NCBI GenBank assembly: GCA_025964685.1
Contig: JAOPYG010000238.1
Coordinates: forward strand, 1 to 32,443
Source of the DNA: Actinoallomurus sp.
Lineage (GTDB): Bacteria; Actinomycetota; Actinomycetes; Streptosporangiales; Streptosporangiaceae
DNA length: 32,443 bases
Reading direction: 5' to 3'
The notes beneath the pieces are model-generated. The model ran no database searches and was not told the origin of the DNA. It saw only the letters and a list, made by a program, of their open reading frames with translations. The position numbers and the translations under genes are program-made. Below, piece after piece: positions 21,569 to 29,379 of the stretch (position 1 is its first letter; the number at the start of each line of letters is the position of its first letter).

Positions 21569-23095
21569 TCAGGCCCAGTACTCGTCCTTGAGCAGACGCT
21601 TGTAGAGCTTGCCCGTGGGGTGCCGGGGCAGTTCGGCGCGGAAGTCGATCGAACGCGGGCACTTGTAGTGCGCCAGGTGCTCGCGGCAGTGGTCCAGGAG
21701 CTCGCGCTCCAGGTCCGGGCCGGCCTCGCCGGGCTCCATCGGCTGGATCACCGCCTTGACGGCCTCGCCCATCTCCGGGTCCGGTACCCCGATCACGGCC
21801 ACGTCGGCGACCTTCGGGTGAACCGCCAGGAGGTTCTCGACCTCCTGCGGATAGATGTTCACCCCGCCACTGATGATCATGTACGACAGGCGGTCGGTGA
21901 GATAGAGGAAGCCCTCCTCGTCCACGTACCCGACGTCGCCCAGAGTCGTCCAGCCGCGGCCGAGCGGGTCGCGGGAGGACGCCGTCTTGACCGGGTCGTC
22001 GTGGTACTCGAACTCCGGGCCTTCGCCGAAGTAGAGGACCCCGGTCCGCCCGGGCGGCAGCTCGGCGCCCTCGTCGTCGCAGACGTGGATCTGTCCGAGC
22101 AGCGGACGGCCGACGGTGCCCCGGTGTTCCAGCCAGGCCTTGGAGTCGGCGTAGACGAAGCAGTTACCCTCGGTGCCCGCGTAGTACTCGTGCAACACCG
22201 GCCCCCACCAGGCGATCATCTGCTCCTTGACCTCGGCCGGACAGGGCGCGGCGGCGTGCACGGCGTACCGCAGACTCGACAGGTCATGCGCCGCGCGCGT
22301 CTCCTCGGGCAGCTTGAGCATCCGGATGAACATCGTCGGCACCCACTGGCTGTGGGTGACGCCGTACCGCTCGATGGCCCGCAGCGCCTCCTCCGGGTCG
22401 AACCGCTCCATCACGACGACGGTCGCGCCGAAGCGGTGGAAGGTGAGGCAGTAGCGCAGCGGCGCGGCGTGGTACAGCGGCGCGGGGGACAGGTAGACCG
22501 AGTCACCGTCCGGCTGGAACAGGAAGGACACGAGCTCGTAGAGCTTGTTGGGCGTGCCCACCGGCGCCTTGGAGAGGGTCGGCTTGACGCCCTTGGGCCG
22601 TCCCGTGGTGCCGGAGGAGTAGAGCATGTCCACTCCCTCGCACTCGTCCTCGACGGGCGTGGGAGGGTGCGCGGCGATGCGCTTCTCATAGGAGTCGAAG
22701 CCGGGGGACGTGCCGCCGACCATCAGGCGCAGCTTGACGCCGGGCGTGACCTCGCCGACGGCGGCCGCGACCTCAGCGACCCGTGCGGAGGAGATGAAGA
22801 CGCGGGCGCCGCAGTTGTCGATGATGTAGGCGAGCTCGTCGGGGCGCAGGCGTGAGCTGATCGCGGTGTAGTAGAGGCCGGAGCGCTGGGCCGCCCAGGC
22901 GATCGCGAGGAACGACGGGTGGTTCTCCAGCATGAAGGCCACGTGGTCGCCGGGGCGCAGCCCTTCGGCGCGGAGCAACCGGGCGAGCCGGTTGGACTCC
23001 TCGTCCAGCTCACGGAAGGTGATGACCTTTCCGGAGCCGGCCATGATCACTGCCGGTTTGTCCGGCGTCAGAGCCGCGACCTCTCCCAGATGCAC
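21569..23095 (-). CDS. Acyl-CoA ligase (AMP-forming, FadD-like)
   Basis: A 508-residue member of the ANL superfamily. Motifs: P-loop MLYSSGTTGRPKGVKPT at residues 157-173, A5-type motif HEYYAGTEG at 302-310, the hinge region TLGDVGYVDEEGFLYLTDR at 384-402, SGGVNIYPQEVE at 409-420 and the catalytic Lys496 in RHPTGKLYKR. It should convert a fatty or aromatic acid to its acyl-CoA via acyl-AMP in the cytosol. The start is a GTG at 23095, since no better in-frame start exists upstream. No Shine-Dalgarno precedes it, and the -10-like TAGCGT at 23109-23104 predicts a leaderless message. A 27-bp dyad overlaps this start. It is a paralogue of the ligase at 23342-24883. Confidence 0.93.
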   Translation of the reverse strand: MHLGEVAALTPDKPAVIMAGSGKVITFRELDEESNRLARLLRAEGLRPGDHVAFMLENHPSFLAIAWAAQRSGLYYTAISSRLRPDELAYIIDNCGARVFISSARVAEVAAAVGEVTPGVKLRLMVGGTSPGFDSYEKRIAAHPPTPVEDECEGVDMLYSSGTTGRPKGVKPTLSKAPVGTPNKLYELVSFLFQPDGDSVYLSPAPLYHAAPLRYCLTFHRFGATVVVMERFDPEEALRAIERYGVTHSQWVPTMFIRMLKLPEETRAAHDLSSLRYAVHAAAPCPAEVKEQMIAWWGPVLHEYYAGTEGNCFVYADSKAWLEHRGTVGRPLLGQIHVCDDEGAELPPGRTGVLYFGEGPEFEYHDDPVKTASSRDPLGRGWTTLGDVGYVDEEGFLYLTDRLSYMIISGGVNIYPQEVENLLAVHPKVADVAVIGVPDPEMGEAVKAVIQPMEPGEAGPDLERELLDHCREHLAHYKCPRSIDFRAELPRHPTGKLYKRLLKDEYWA

Positions 23096-23132
23096 GAAAC
23101 CGAACGCTACTCGGTTTCGTTCCGGGGTGAAA
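23094..23132 (-). promoter_or_regulatory. 27-bp dyad covering the -10 and start of the acyl-CoA ligase gene
   Basis: ACGAAACCGA (23094-23103) and TCGGTTTCGT (23111-23120) are exact inverse arms around a 7-bp centre. On the minus strand that centre holds the -10-like TAGCGT, with a weak TTTCAC (23132-23127) 17 bp upstream. The dyad ends on the GTG start codon. It is a strong candidate repressor operator, probably for a TetR-family protein. Confidence 0.6.
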
Positions 23133-23148
23133 GCACGCGGCTCACCCC

Positions 23149-23328
23149 GTGACGATCCCAGCGGCCGTCGCGCACGCGAGGCGCCTCGAGCAAGCCGGTG
23201 TCGAGGTCACCCTGCGCCGGTTCGACGGGCAGGTACACCCGTTCATCCTGATCGGCGGCCTGATCGACGACGCCGGCGTGGCCCGCTCCTGGCTCGGTGA
23301 GCGGCTGCGCGCGGCACTCACCTCGTGA
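23149..23328 (+). pseudogene. 3' remnant of an alpha/beta-hydrolase (GDxG / HSL-like esterase)
   Basis: A 59-codon open frame with TGA at 23326-23328 reads VAHARRLEQAGVEVTLRRFD, then GQVHPFILIGGLIDDAGVAR and a final helix WLGERLRAALTS. This is the last segment of hormone-sensitive-lipase-type esterases, where intact proteins read YARRLREAGVxVxxRRYDGMVHGF; the His of the VHPF group is the catalytic histidine. The nucleophile Ser, the Asp and the HGG oxyanion loop are all missing, and the frame closes upstream at a TGA (23128-23130). It lies in the gap between two acyl-CoA ligases and points against both. It is probably the tail of an esterase lost by deletion. Confidence 0.65.
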
Positions 23329-23341
23329 CGCGGCGCGCCGC

Positions 23342-24883
23342 TCAAATCCGCTCGCCCCGGTCCTTCCAGTACGGCTCGCGGATCAGGCGCTTGTAGAGCT
23401 TGCCCGTCGGCGTACGGGGCAGCCGGTCGAGGAAGTCGACCGAGCGGGGCGTCTTGTAGCCGGCCAGCGAACGCCGGGAGAACGCGATCAGGTCCTCGGC
23501 CAGCGCGTCCGACGGCGCGTGGCCGTCCTCCAGCTCGATCGCCGCCTTCACCTGCTCGCCGTACTCCGCGTCCGGCACGCCGAAGACCGCGACGTCGCGT
23601 ACCGCCGGGTGGGTGATCAGCACGCCCTCGATCTCGGCGGGGTAGATGTTCACCCCGCCACTGATGATCATGTCGATGGCCCGGTCGGACAGGAACAGGT
23701 AGCCGTCGGCGTCGACGTGGCCGATGTCGCCGGTGGTGAACAGGCCGTCCTCCCGGTGCACGGCGGCGGTCTTGTCCGGGTCCCGCCAGTACTCCACGTC
23801 GTCGCCGTTGGTGTATCGGAACCACAGCTGCCCGTGCTCGCCCGGATCGGCGGGCGAGCCGTCGTCGCGCAGCACGTGGATCTCGCTCGTGGGCAGCGCA
23901 CGTCCGACCGTGCCGGGCCGCTCCAGCCACTCCTCGGAGGAGACGACCGTGTTCACCGACGCCTCGGTGGAGCCGTAGTACTCATGGACGACCGGTCCCA
24001 GCCACTCGATCATCCGGCGCTTGACCTCGGGCGAGCACGGGGCCGCCCCGTGCCAGACGACGGCGAGGCTGGACAGGTCGTGGGCGCGGCGGGTCGCCTC
24101 GTCCAGCCGCAGCATGCGGACGAACTGGGTCGGCACGAGATGGACGTTGGTGATCCGGTGCTGCTCGATCAGACGCAGGGTCTCCTCCGGGTCGAACGCC
24201 CTCCGCATGACGACCGAGCGTCCGGCGCACAGCAGCACGTGCGACCAGAGCCACTGCGCGGAGTGGTACACCGGGCCGACCAGCAGCGACCGGCCGCCCT
24301 CCGGGATGCGCAGGATCTCCCCGAACCCCACGGCGACGCCCGCGAGGATCTCCAGCGGAGCGCCGGCCGTCACCAGCTTGCGGCGTACGCCCTTGGGCCG
24401 CCCCGTCGTGCCGGACGTGTAGATCATCGGCCAGCCCAGCACCTGGCCCGTGGGCACGCCGTCCGGTCCGCCGGCCAGGAACTCCTCGTACGGGACGAAG
24501 CCCGGGACCTCGCCGATGCCGACGCGGAGCGGTACGTCCACGGCGGCCTCGGCCGCGACGCCGGCGAAGGCGTCCTCGGAGAAGACGGCCTTCGCCCCTG
24601 AGTCGGTCAGGACGTACTTCAGCTCATCCGCCGTCCAGTGCCAGTTGACCAGGACGTAGCGCAGCCCGATGTGCGAGGCCGCGGTCATCAGCTCGAAGTG
24701 CTCCCGGCGGTTGCCCGAGTGGATCGCGATGCTGTCCCCCGTCACCAGACCGGCTCCGCGCAGCGCGCCCGCGAGCCGGTCGACGCGCGCGTCGAACTCC
24801 CGCCAGGTCGTGGTGCCGCGCTCGTCGGTGACGGCGGGCTCGTCCGGTCGCGCCTCGACGTACGGACGGAGCAGGTCGGCCAT
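23342..24883 (-). CDS. Acyl-CoA ligase (AMP-forming, FadD-like)
   Basis: A 513-residue ANL ligase. Motifs: PMIYTSGTTGRPKGVRRK at residues 152-169, HEYYGSTEASVN (A5), FTTGDIGHVDADGYLFLSDR (hinge), SGGVNIYPAEIEGVL and the catalytic Lys near 495 in RTPTGKLYKRL. It should activate a carboxylic acid as its CoA thioester. The ATG at 24883 is placed by TGGAGGT a few nt upstream; the longer frame to 25012 overlaps the upstream gene and lacks similarity. It lies 17 nt after the TetR gene on the same strand, so regulator and ligase form an operon. About half of the aligned motif residues match the ligase at 21569-23095, which suggests old duplication. Confidence 0.93.
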   Translation of the reverse strand: MADLLRPYVEARPDEPAVTDERGTTTWREFDARVDRLAGALRGAGLVTGDSIAIHSGNRREHFELMTAASHIGLRYVLVNWHWTADELKYVLTDSGAKAVFSEDAFAGVAAEAAVDVPLRVGIGEVPGFVPYEEFLAGGPDGVPTGQVLGWPMIYTSGTTGRPKGVRRKLVTAGAPLEILAGVAVGFGEILRIPEGGRSLLVGPVYHSAQWLWSHVLLCAGRSVVMRRAFDPEETLRLIEQHRITNVHLVPTQFVRMLRLDEATRRAHDLSSLAVVWHGAAPCSPEVKRRMIEWLGPVVHEYYGSTEASVNTVVSSEEWLERPGTVGRALPTSEIHVLRDDGSPADPGEHGQLWFRYTNGDDVEYWRDPDKTAAVHREDGLFTTGDIGHVDADGYLFLSDRAIDMIISGGVNIYPAEIEGVLITHPAVRDVAVFGVPDAEYGEQVKAAIELEDGHAPSDALAEDLIAFSRRSLAGYKTPRSVDFLDRLPRTPTGKLYKRLIREPYWKDRGERI

Positions 24884-24900
24884 GGGACCTCCAGGTCGGC

Positions 24901-25545
24901 TCAGGGAGTACGGGCCCCGGCCATGCGCAGCGCGAGACCGACGTAGCGGGCCTCGAGGTCCGCGTGGCTGAGCGGCCGGTGTTGATGAAACCACTCGCTG
25001 ATATGGACGCACATGTCGAGGATGGGGAGTGCCGTGAGCACGGCCGCGGTTCGGTCGTCCCCGCCGACCAGGTCGAACACCTGCTTCTTCTGGCCGGCGA
25101 GCAGCACGTCGACGACCTCGTCTCGAAGGCGCCGCCGGATGGCGACGACCTCGTCGTAGCGCTCACCGGTCAGCAGGGGGAACTCCCGGTTGGCCACGCG
25201 TGCGGTCTCCCGGTGGTCGGAGTGCCGCGCGACGTAGACGCCGACGATCGCGCTGAGCTCGGCGACCGGGTCTCCCGCCACGGCCGCCCTGGCCTCGGTG
25301 AGGACGCTCTCCAGCCGCAGATGGATGTCGCGGACCACGACGTACAGCAGCTGGTCCTTGGACTGGAAGTGGTTGTAGAGCGCCCCGGGGGTGAGGCCGC
25401 ACGCCTCGGTGATCTGCCGGACCGACGTCGCGAGCGCGCCCTGCCGGTAGAAGAGCTCGACGGCGGCCGCGGCCAGGCGCTGCTGAAGCGGCGAACCCTC
25501 CACGGGCAGGCCGGACTGCGCCACCCCACTCCCCTCTCTTGACAC
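24901..25545 (-). CDS. TetR-family regulator of the acyl-CoA ligase/MFS cluster
   Basis: A 214-residue TetR repressor. Residues 18-63 are the DNA-binding domain: LQQRLAAAAVELFYRQGALA, then VRQITEACGLTPGALYNHFQ and SKDQLLY. The C-terminal part, with ARHSDHRETARVANREFPLL, is typical of the KstR2/FadR-like actinobacterial group that senses acyl-CoAs. It is co-transcribed with the ligase 17 nt downstream and divergent from an MFS gene whose promoter holds an 18-bp dyad, so it probably controls both. The GTG at 25545 implies a leaderless message. A GTG seven codons on, just after GAGGGGAG, is an alternative. Confidence 0.92.
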   Translation of the reverse strand: MSREGSGVAQSGLPVEGSPLQQRLAAAAVELFYRQGALATSVRQITEACGLTPGALYNHFQSKDQLLYVVVRDIHLRLESVLTEARAAVAGDPVAELSAIVGVYVARHSDHRETARVANREFPLLTGERYDEVVAIRRRLRDEVVDVLLAGQKKQVFDLVGGDDRTAAVLTALPILDMCVHISEWFHQHRPLSHADLEARYVGLALRMAGARTP

Positions 25546-25568
25546 GCCACTTAATACGAGCGTACTAA
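25539..25568 (+). promoter_or_regulatory. Promoter of the MFS gene with embedded TetR operator
   Basis: TTGACA (25539-25544), an 18-bp spacer and TACTAA (25563-25568) make the best promoter in the window. TTAATACGAGCGTACTAA (25551-25568) is a dyad of the form TTAnTACG-N2-CGTAnTAA that covers the spacer and -10. Transcription would start near 25575, leaving a leader of about 118 nt in which I see no further gene. The same dyad also lies over the start region of the divergent tetR. Confidence 0.7.
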
Positions 25569-25693
25569 TATTTCCAACGTGTGAATGAACGCTTATTTAC
25601 CAATGATGGCACAGGTCATCCGGCACATCGGCCTCGGGGGCGGGGCGTCTACCGGCGCTCTGGAGCAGCCCGCCCGTAGAAAATGAGGAATCG

Positions 25694-27214
25694 ATGGCCC
25701 CTACCGACTCGACGACCGCCCCAGCGGGTGGTTTCGCCATGGACCGCCTCTGGCGCCGTGGCCTCGACCGCTACCCGAACACGGGATCCCGCTACTGGTA
25801 TCTCGCCGTGGCGGTGTTCGTCACGATCGTCTTGTACTACGAGCTCTACGTGGGCGGCGGCGTGGCTCCGCTGGTGCTCGAGCACTTCAAGATGTCGTTC
25901 CTCTACTACGTCAACATCCTCGTCTTCGGGAACCTCGTCGGCGCCTTCGGCTCCCTGGCCGCCGGTCTCGCCGACCGCTGGGGACGCGCCAACCTGGTGA
26001 CGTACGGCCTGCTGCTCACCGGGGTGCTCGCGCTGATCACCCCGCTCGCGCCGAACAAGTTCGTCTTCGGTCTCTTCGCCGTGCTGGGCGGTGTGGTCGA
26101 GGGCATGTGCCTGGTCGCCACCCCGGCCCTCGTCCGCGACTTCTCCCCGCAGATCGGCCGCGCGTCCGCGATGGGCTTCTGGACGCTCGGGCCGGTCGTC
26201 GGCAGCCTGGTCGTCAGCTTCGTGGCGAACCGCACGCTGCCGCACTTCGACAACTCCTGGTCCAGCCAGTTCTACATCGTCGGCGTGGTCGGGATGGTCG
26301 CGTTCCTGATCGCCCTGTTCGGCCTACGTGAGCTCAAGCCCGGACTCCGCGACCAGGTCATGGTCACCGTCAACGACCGCGCGCTCATCCAGTCGCGCGC
26401 CGACTCGGCCGAGCAGCAGGTGAACCTGGAGCGGCCCTGGCGGCAGATGCTGCACCTGGACATCCTGGCCCCCGCGCTGGGCATCAGCATCTTCCTGCTG
26501 ATCTACTACACCGCGGTCGGGTTCTTCACGATCTATCTGAGCTCCAACTTCGGGTTCTCCACCTCGAAGGCCAACGGCATCAACACCTGGTACTGGGCGA
26601 TCAACGCGATCAGCCTGGTGATCGTCGGCGTCCTCTCGGACCGCCTGCGGGTGCGCAAGCCGTTCATGGTCGTCGGCACCGTCCTGGCGGTGGTGATGAC
26701 GTTCATCTTCATGACCCGCACCACGCATCCGGACACGAGCTCGACCACGCTGATCATCATCATCGCCCTGCTGTCCCTCGGCCTGGCCACGGCGTACGCG
26801 CCGTGGATGGCGGCGTTCACCGAGACCATCGAGAGGCGCAACCCGGCGCTGACGGCCACCGGCCTGGCGATCTGGGGCTGGATCCTGCGGATCGTCGTGT
26901 GCCTGTCCTTCTTCGTCCTGCCGTACGTCGTCAGCGCGATGAACAAGCTGGTCGAGGCCCCGGCCATACTCGCCCAGGTCAAGGGCGCGGGCCCGAACCC
27001 TCCGGCCGCGCTCCTCCACGAGGTGGCAGGCATCAAGACCGCGGCCGCCGACGCACCCCACCAGTGGCAGATCTGGTGGTGGGTGTGCATCGTGGCCCAG
27101 CTCCTCTTCCTCGGGCTGATGCTGCCGCTGATCGGCCGCTGGAGCCCCAAGGCCGCCAAGGCCGATGCCGAGGCGCACGACCGCGAGGTCGCCCGGCTGA
27201 CCGGCGCGTCCTGA
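25694..27214 (+). CDS. MFS transporter in the acyl-CoA cluster
   Basis: A 506-residue, 12-helix major facilitator protein. Helix 1 is YWYLAVAVFVTIVLYYELYV; the first cytoplasmic loop is GLADRWGRANLVTYG (motif A), and a charged central loop of about 50 residues (LRELKPGLRDQVMVTVNDRA onward) separates the two halves. The last part has an unusual periplasmic stretch (VEAPAILAQVKGAGPNPPAA). I cannot assign a substrate; the divergent TetR and acyl-CoA ligase genes suggest uptake of a lipid-derived or aromatic acid. The ATG at 25694 has GAGGA at 25685-25689. Its promoter contains the TetR operator. A nested inverted repeat follows the stop. Confidence 0.9.
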   Translation: MAPTDSTTAPAGGFAMDRLWRRGLDRYPNTGSRYWYLAVAVFVTIVLYYELYVGGGVAPLVLEHFKMSFLYYVNILVFGNLVGAFGSLAAGLADRWGRANLVTYGLLLTGVLALITPLAPNKFVFGLFAVLGGVVEGMCLVATPALVRDFSPQIGRASAMGFWTLGPVVGSLVVSFVANRTLPHFDNSWSSQFYIVGVVGMVAFLIALFGLRELKPGLRDQVMVTVNDRALIQSRADSAEQQVNLERPWRQMLHLDILAPALGISIFLLIYYTAVGFFTIYLSSNFGFSTSKANGINTWYWAINAISLVIVGVLSDRLRVRKPFMVVGTVLAVVMTFIFMTRTTHPDTSSTTLIIIIALLSLGLATAYAPWMAAFTETIERRNPALTATGLAIWGWILRIVVCLSFFVLPYVVSAMNKLVEAPAILAQVKGAGPNPPAALLHEVAGIKTAAADAPHQWQIWWWVCIVAQLLFLGLMLPLIGRWSPKAAKADAEAHDREVARLTGAS

Positions 27215-27227
27215 CGGAACCCCGCAA

Positions 27228-27284
27228 GCCGCCCGGTCGTCGCACAGTGGTGACGCTCACCAGTGATCAGCGAGACCGGGCGGC
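27228..27284. repeat. Nested inverted repeats spanning the ADP-ribosylglycohydrolase start
   Basis: GCCGCCCGGTC (27228-27238) and its exact complement (27274-27284) enclose 35 nt, inside which TGGTGA-CGC-TCACCA (27248-27262) forms a second perfect hairpin. Both candidate GTG start codons of the next gene (27247 and 27250) lie in the inner stem. It may terminate the MFS transcript or restrain translation of the next gene. Confidence 0.5.
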
Positions 27285-28191
27285 CGGAGTCCTGCTCGGC
27301 GCGGCCTGCGGGGACGCGCTCGGGGTTCCGTACGAGTTCGCCGCGCGACTGCCCGAGTCCTCCGTGCCGACGATGATCGGTGGCGGGCTCGGGCCGTACG
27401 CGCCGGGCGAGTACAGCGACGACACGCAGATGCACGCCTGCGTGGCGCAGGTGGCGGCACGCGGCCGCGGCCTGCGTTCGGAACTCGCGCTGGACGGCGT
27501 CGCGGTCCGGTTCATGCGGTGGTACCGCGAGGGCGCGAGCGACATCGGCGCCCAGACCCGCCAGGTGCTCGCGGCCGTCGACCGGACCGGCGGGATGTCA
27601 TCGACGATGCGACGGGCCGCCGAACATCTCCATGCCAGGACGGGCCGCAGCGCCGGCAACGGCTCGCTGATGCGCACCGCGGTCGTCGCCCTTCCTTACC
27701 TTTCCGATCCGGCGGCCATGATCGAGGCCGCGCGGCTGGTCAGCGATCTCACCCACGTCGACGACCTCGCCGGGGACGCGTGCGTGCTGTGGTGCTCCGG
27801 CGTACGCCGCGCGGTGCTGGAGGCGACCTACGACGGCGTACGCGAGGGGCTGGACTACCTGCCACCGCTGCGGCGGGCGACGTGGGCGGCATGGCTGGAC
27901 GAGGCCGAGGCCGCTCCCCCGCACGACTTCAGCCCGAACGGCTTCGTCGTGCCGGCCCTGCAGGCCGCCTGGTCGGCCGTCACGCACACCTCGTCGCTGC
28001 CGGACGGCCTGGTAGCGGCGGTACGCGCGGGCGACGACACCGACACGGTCGCCGCCATCGCGGGCGCCCTGCTCGGCGCACGCCACGGCGCCTCCGCCGT
28101 ACCGGCGGAATGGCGCGAGGCGGTGCACGGCTGGCCCGACCTGACCGGCGACGACCTGACCGAACTGGCCGTACGCGCCGCCGACTCCTAG
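27250..28191 (+). CDS. ADP-ribosylglycohydrolase family protein (DraG/ARH type)
   Basis: A 313-residue protein of the ADP-ribosyl-hydrolase fold. It begins with AAGVLLGAACGDALGVPYEF (residues 11-30), the family's opening helix, then has the metal-binding SDDTQM at 56-61, GRSAGNGSLMR at 132-142, THVDD at 168-172 and the second metal cluster AGDDTDTVAAIAGALLGARHG at 260-280. The aspartates at 57, 58, 262, 263 and 265 are in the places that bind the two magnesium ions. It should remove ADP-ribose from a modified protein or small molecule in the cytosol. No partner ADP-ribosyltransferase is seen. Start is GTG 27250 or 27247; there is no clear Shine-Dalgarno and both codons lie in a hairpin. Confidence 0.9.
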   Translation: MTLTSDQRDRAAGVLLGAACGDALGVPYEFAARLPESSVPTMIGGGLGPYAPGEYSDDTQMHACVAQVAARGRGLRSELALDGVAVRFMRWYREGASDIGAQTRQVLAAVDRTGGMSSTMRRAAEHLHARTGRSAGNGSLMRTAVVALPYLSDPAAMIEAARLVSDLTHVDDLAGDACVLWCSGVRRAVLEATYDGVREGLDYLPPLRRATWAAWLDEAEAAPPHDFSPNGFVVPALQAAWSAVTHTSSLPDGLVAAVRAGDDTDTVAAIAGALLGARHGASAVPAEWREAVHGWPDLTGDDLTELAVRAADS

Positions 28192-28218
28192 GCCGATCAA
28201 CCTCCGGCAGGCTGGTAC

Positions 28219-28509
28219 GTGGCAATGACCACTCCGGTGCCGGTTGTCACGGAATCGACCAGCTCGAAGGCGAAGAGTGCCGAGCCGGAAAAGCTCATCG
28301 CGGGCCTGCCGGACGCGGGCGAGCGCCTCCCGGCGGCCACGTCGACGGCGAAGCGCACCGCCTGGGCCGCGGCATGCCGCGCTCGAGCGGCCGGCCGGCT
28401 CGACGACCACTCCGCGACGTGCGGGACCGCACTCGGTCCCGGTCAGTCGTCCGCCGGCCGGCCGCCACGAGACCGCGCCGAGCTGGGGCCCTGGTGGGAG
28501 TCGTCGTGA
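28219..28509 (+). CDS. Possible small hypothetical protein
   Basis: A 96-codon frame (GTG 28219; ATG 28225 is an alternative) that I do not recognise. About 85 percent of its third positions are G or C, like real genes nearby. The product is low in complexity, with a Thr/Ser-rich start, a middle helix AKRTAWAAACRARAAGRLDD and an HSATC group. No convincing ribosome-binding site precedes it, and its last 67 bp overlap the antisense small frame at 28443-28643. Only one of the two may be real. Confidence 0.3.
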   Translation: MAMTTPVPVVTESTSSKAKSAEPEKLIAGLPDAGERLPAATSTAKRTAWAAACRARAAGRLDDHSATCGTALGPGQSSAGRPPRDRAELGPWWESS

Positions 28510-28643
28510 CGGTGCGCGATGCGCACGGCGTACTCCCGTGGCGAGATCCCCAGTTGCCATGAGCAGACCGAACAGCTGAGGTGATCGTGGGTCGTCTGCT
28601 CGTCGTGTTCGACCTCGACAACGCCTATCCGCAGGTTCTCCAC
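28443..28643 (-). CDS. Possible small zinc-binding protein
   Basis: A 66-codon frame from GTG 28643. The middle reads HLSCSVCSWQLGISPREYAV then RIAHRHDDSH: a C-x2-C pair followed by a helix ending in several histidines, which could hold one zinc ion. About 84 percent of third positions are G or C, and the amino-acid mix is ordinary rather than Arg/Pro-rich, which argues against a shadow frame. There is no Shine-Dalgarno; TACCGT (28657-28652 on the minus strand) is a possible -10 that would make the message leaderless. I know no named family for it. It overlaps the plus-strand frame at 28219-28509. Confidence 0.5.
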   Translation of the reverse strand: MENLRIGVVEVEHDEQTTHDHLSCSVCSWQLGISPREYAVRIAHRHDDSHQGPSSARSRGGRPADD

Positions 28644-28725
28644 GACGCGAAACGGTACACGGAGCGTAGCCTCCTGCCCACTCTCCGGCGTGCGTGTCCT
28701 TGACCGATTCGGCTGGTGACGGCGC

Positions 28726-29376
28726 CTAGATCGTGCGGTCGCGGTCGCGTTCGGCGGCCAGGGACCGTGTCTGCGGCGACAGTGGCGCGAGCAGGATCGA
28801 GGCGACGAGGTCGATGAGGTGGCTGGTGAACAGCCGGTCGTCGGCGTGCGGGCCGGACTGGGCGCGGCGGGCGAGTTCGATCATCGTGAAGCGCAACGCG
28901 ACGAAACGGCGGTGCAGGCGCGCGGCGTCCTCCTCTAGGAGCGGCGCGGTCAGCGCGCGCCAGCGGAAGGTGCTGTCACCGGGATCACTCACGCTCGCCC
29001 GGCCGATCACCGGCTCGGGGCGGTTCACCAGCTCGCCGAGGATCTGCAGGTAGGCCCGGCCGCCGGGGCGGGCGAGCTTGGTCGCGAGGGGACGCACCAG
29101 GGCGGCGGAGAGCTCACGGACGTCGCCGCGTTCACCGGCCTCGTACGCGTCGAGCAGCGCGTGCCGGGCGGACTCGACGTCGCGGTGGTGGCGGTCCAGG
29201 ACGGCGCGCAGCAGGCCACGCCGGTCGCCGAAGTGATATTGAAGTGCGGTCACGTTGCGCGCTCCGGACGCGCGGACGATCTCGCGCAGACTGACGCCGT
29301 TGACGCCCTCGGCGGCGAACAGTCGCTCGGCCGTCTCGATGAGGCGCTCCCGTGTTTCACGTCCGGCCGTGCCCAC
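28726..29376 (-). CDS. TetR-family regulator of the acyl-CoA dehydrogenase operon
   Basis: A 216-residue TetR repressor. Residues 6-55 carry the DNA-binding domain: RETRERLIETAERLFAAEGV, then LREIVRASGARNVTALQYHF and GDRRGLL. The ASGARNVTALQYHFG form of the recognition helix belongs to a subgroup common next to acyl-CoA dehydrogenase genes. The C-terminal domain is related to TetR_C families with a helical ligand pocket. The GTG at 29376 is the only start giving the full first helix; there is no Shine-Dalgarno. It is divergent from the kinase/dehydrogenase/ligase operon and a dyad at 29380-29397 lies between them, so it probably represses that operon and itself. Confidence 0.9.
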   Translation of the reverse strand: MGTAGRETRERLIETAERLFAAEGVNGVSLREIVRASGARNVTALQYHFGDRRGLLRAVLDRHHRDVESARHALLDAYEAGERGDVRELSAALVRPLATKLARPGGRAYLQILGELVNRPEPVIGRASVSDPGDSTFRWRALTAPLLEEDAARLHRRFVALRFTMIELARRAQSGPHADDRLFTSHLIDLVASILLAPLSPQTRSLAAERDRDRTI

Positions 29377-29379
29377 GTT

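Noticed and set aside
25569..25693. Leader of the MFS gene as a riboswitch
   Set aside because: About 118 nt are available, but I see no strong nested stems or conserved aptamer-like motif; a TetR operator already explains control.
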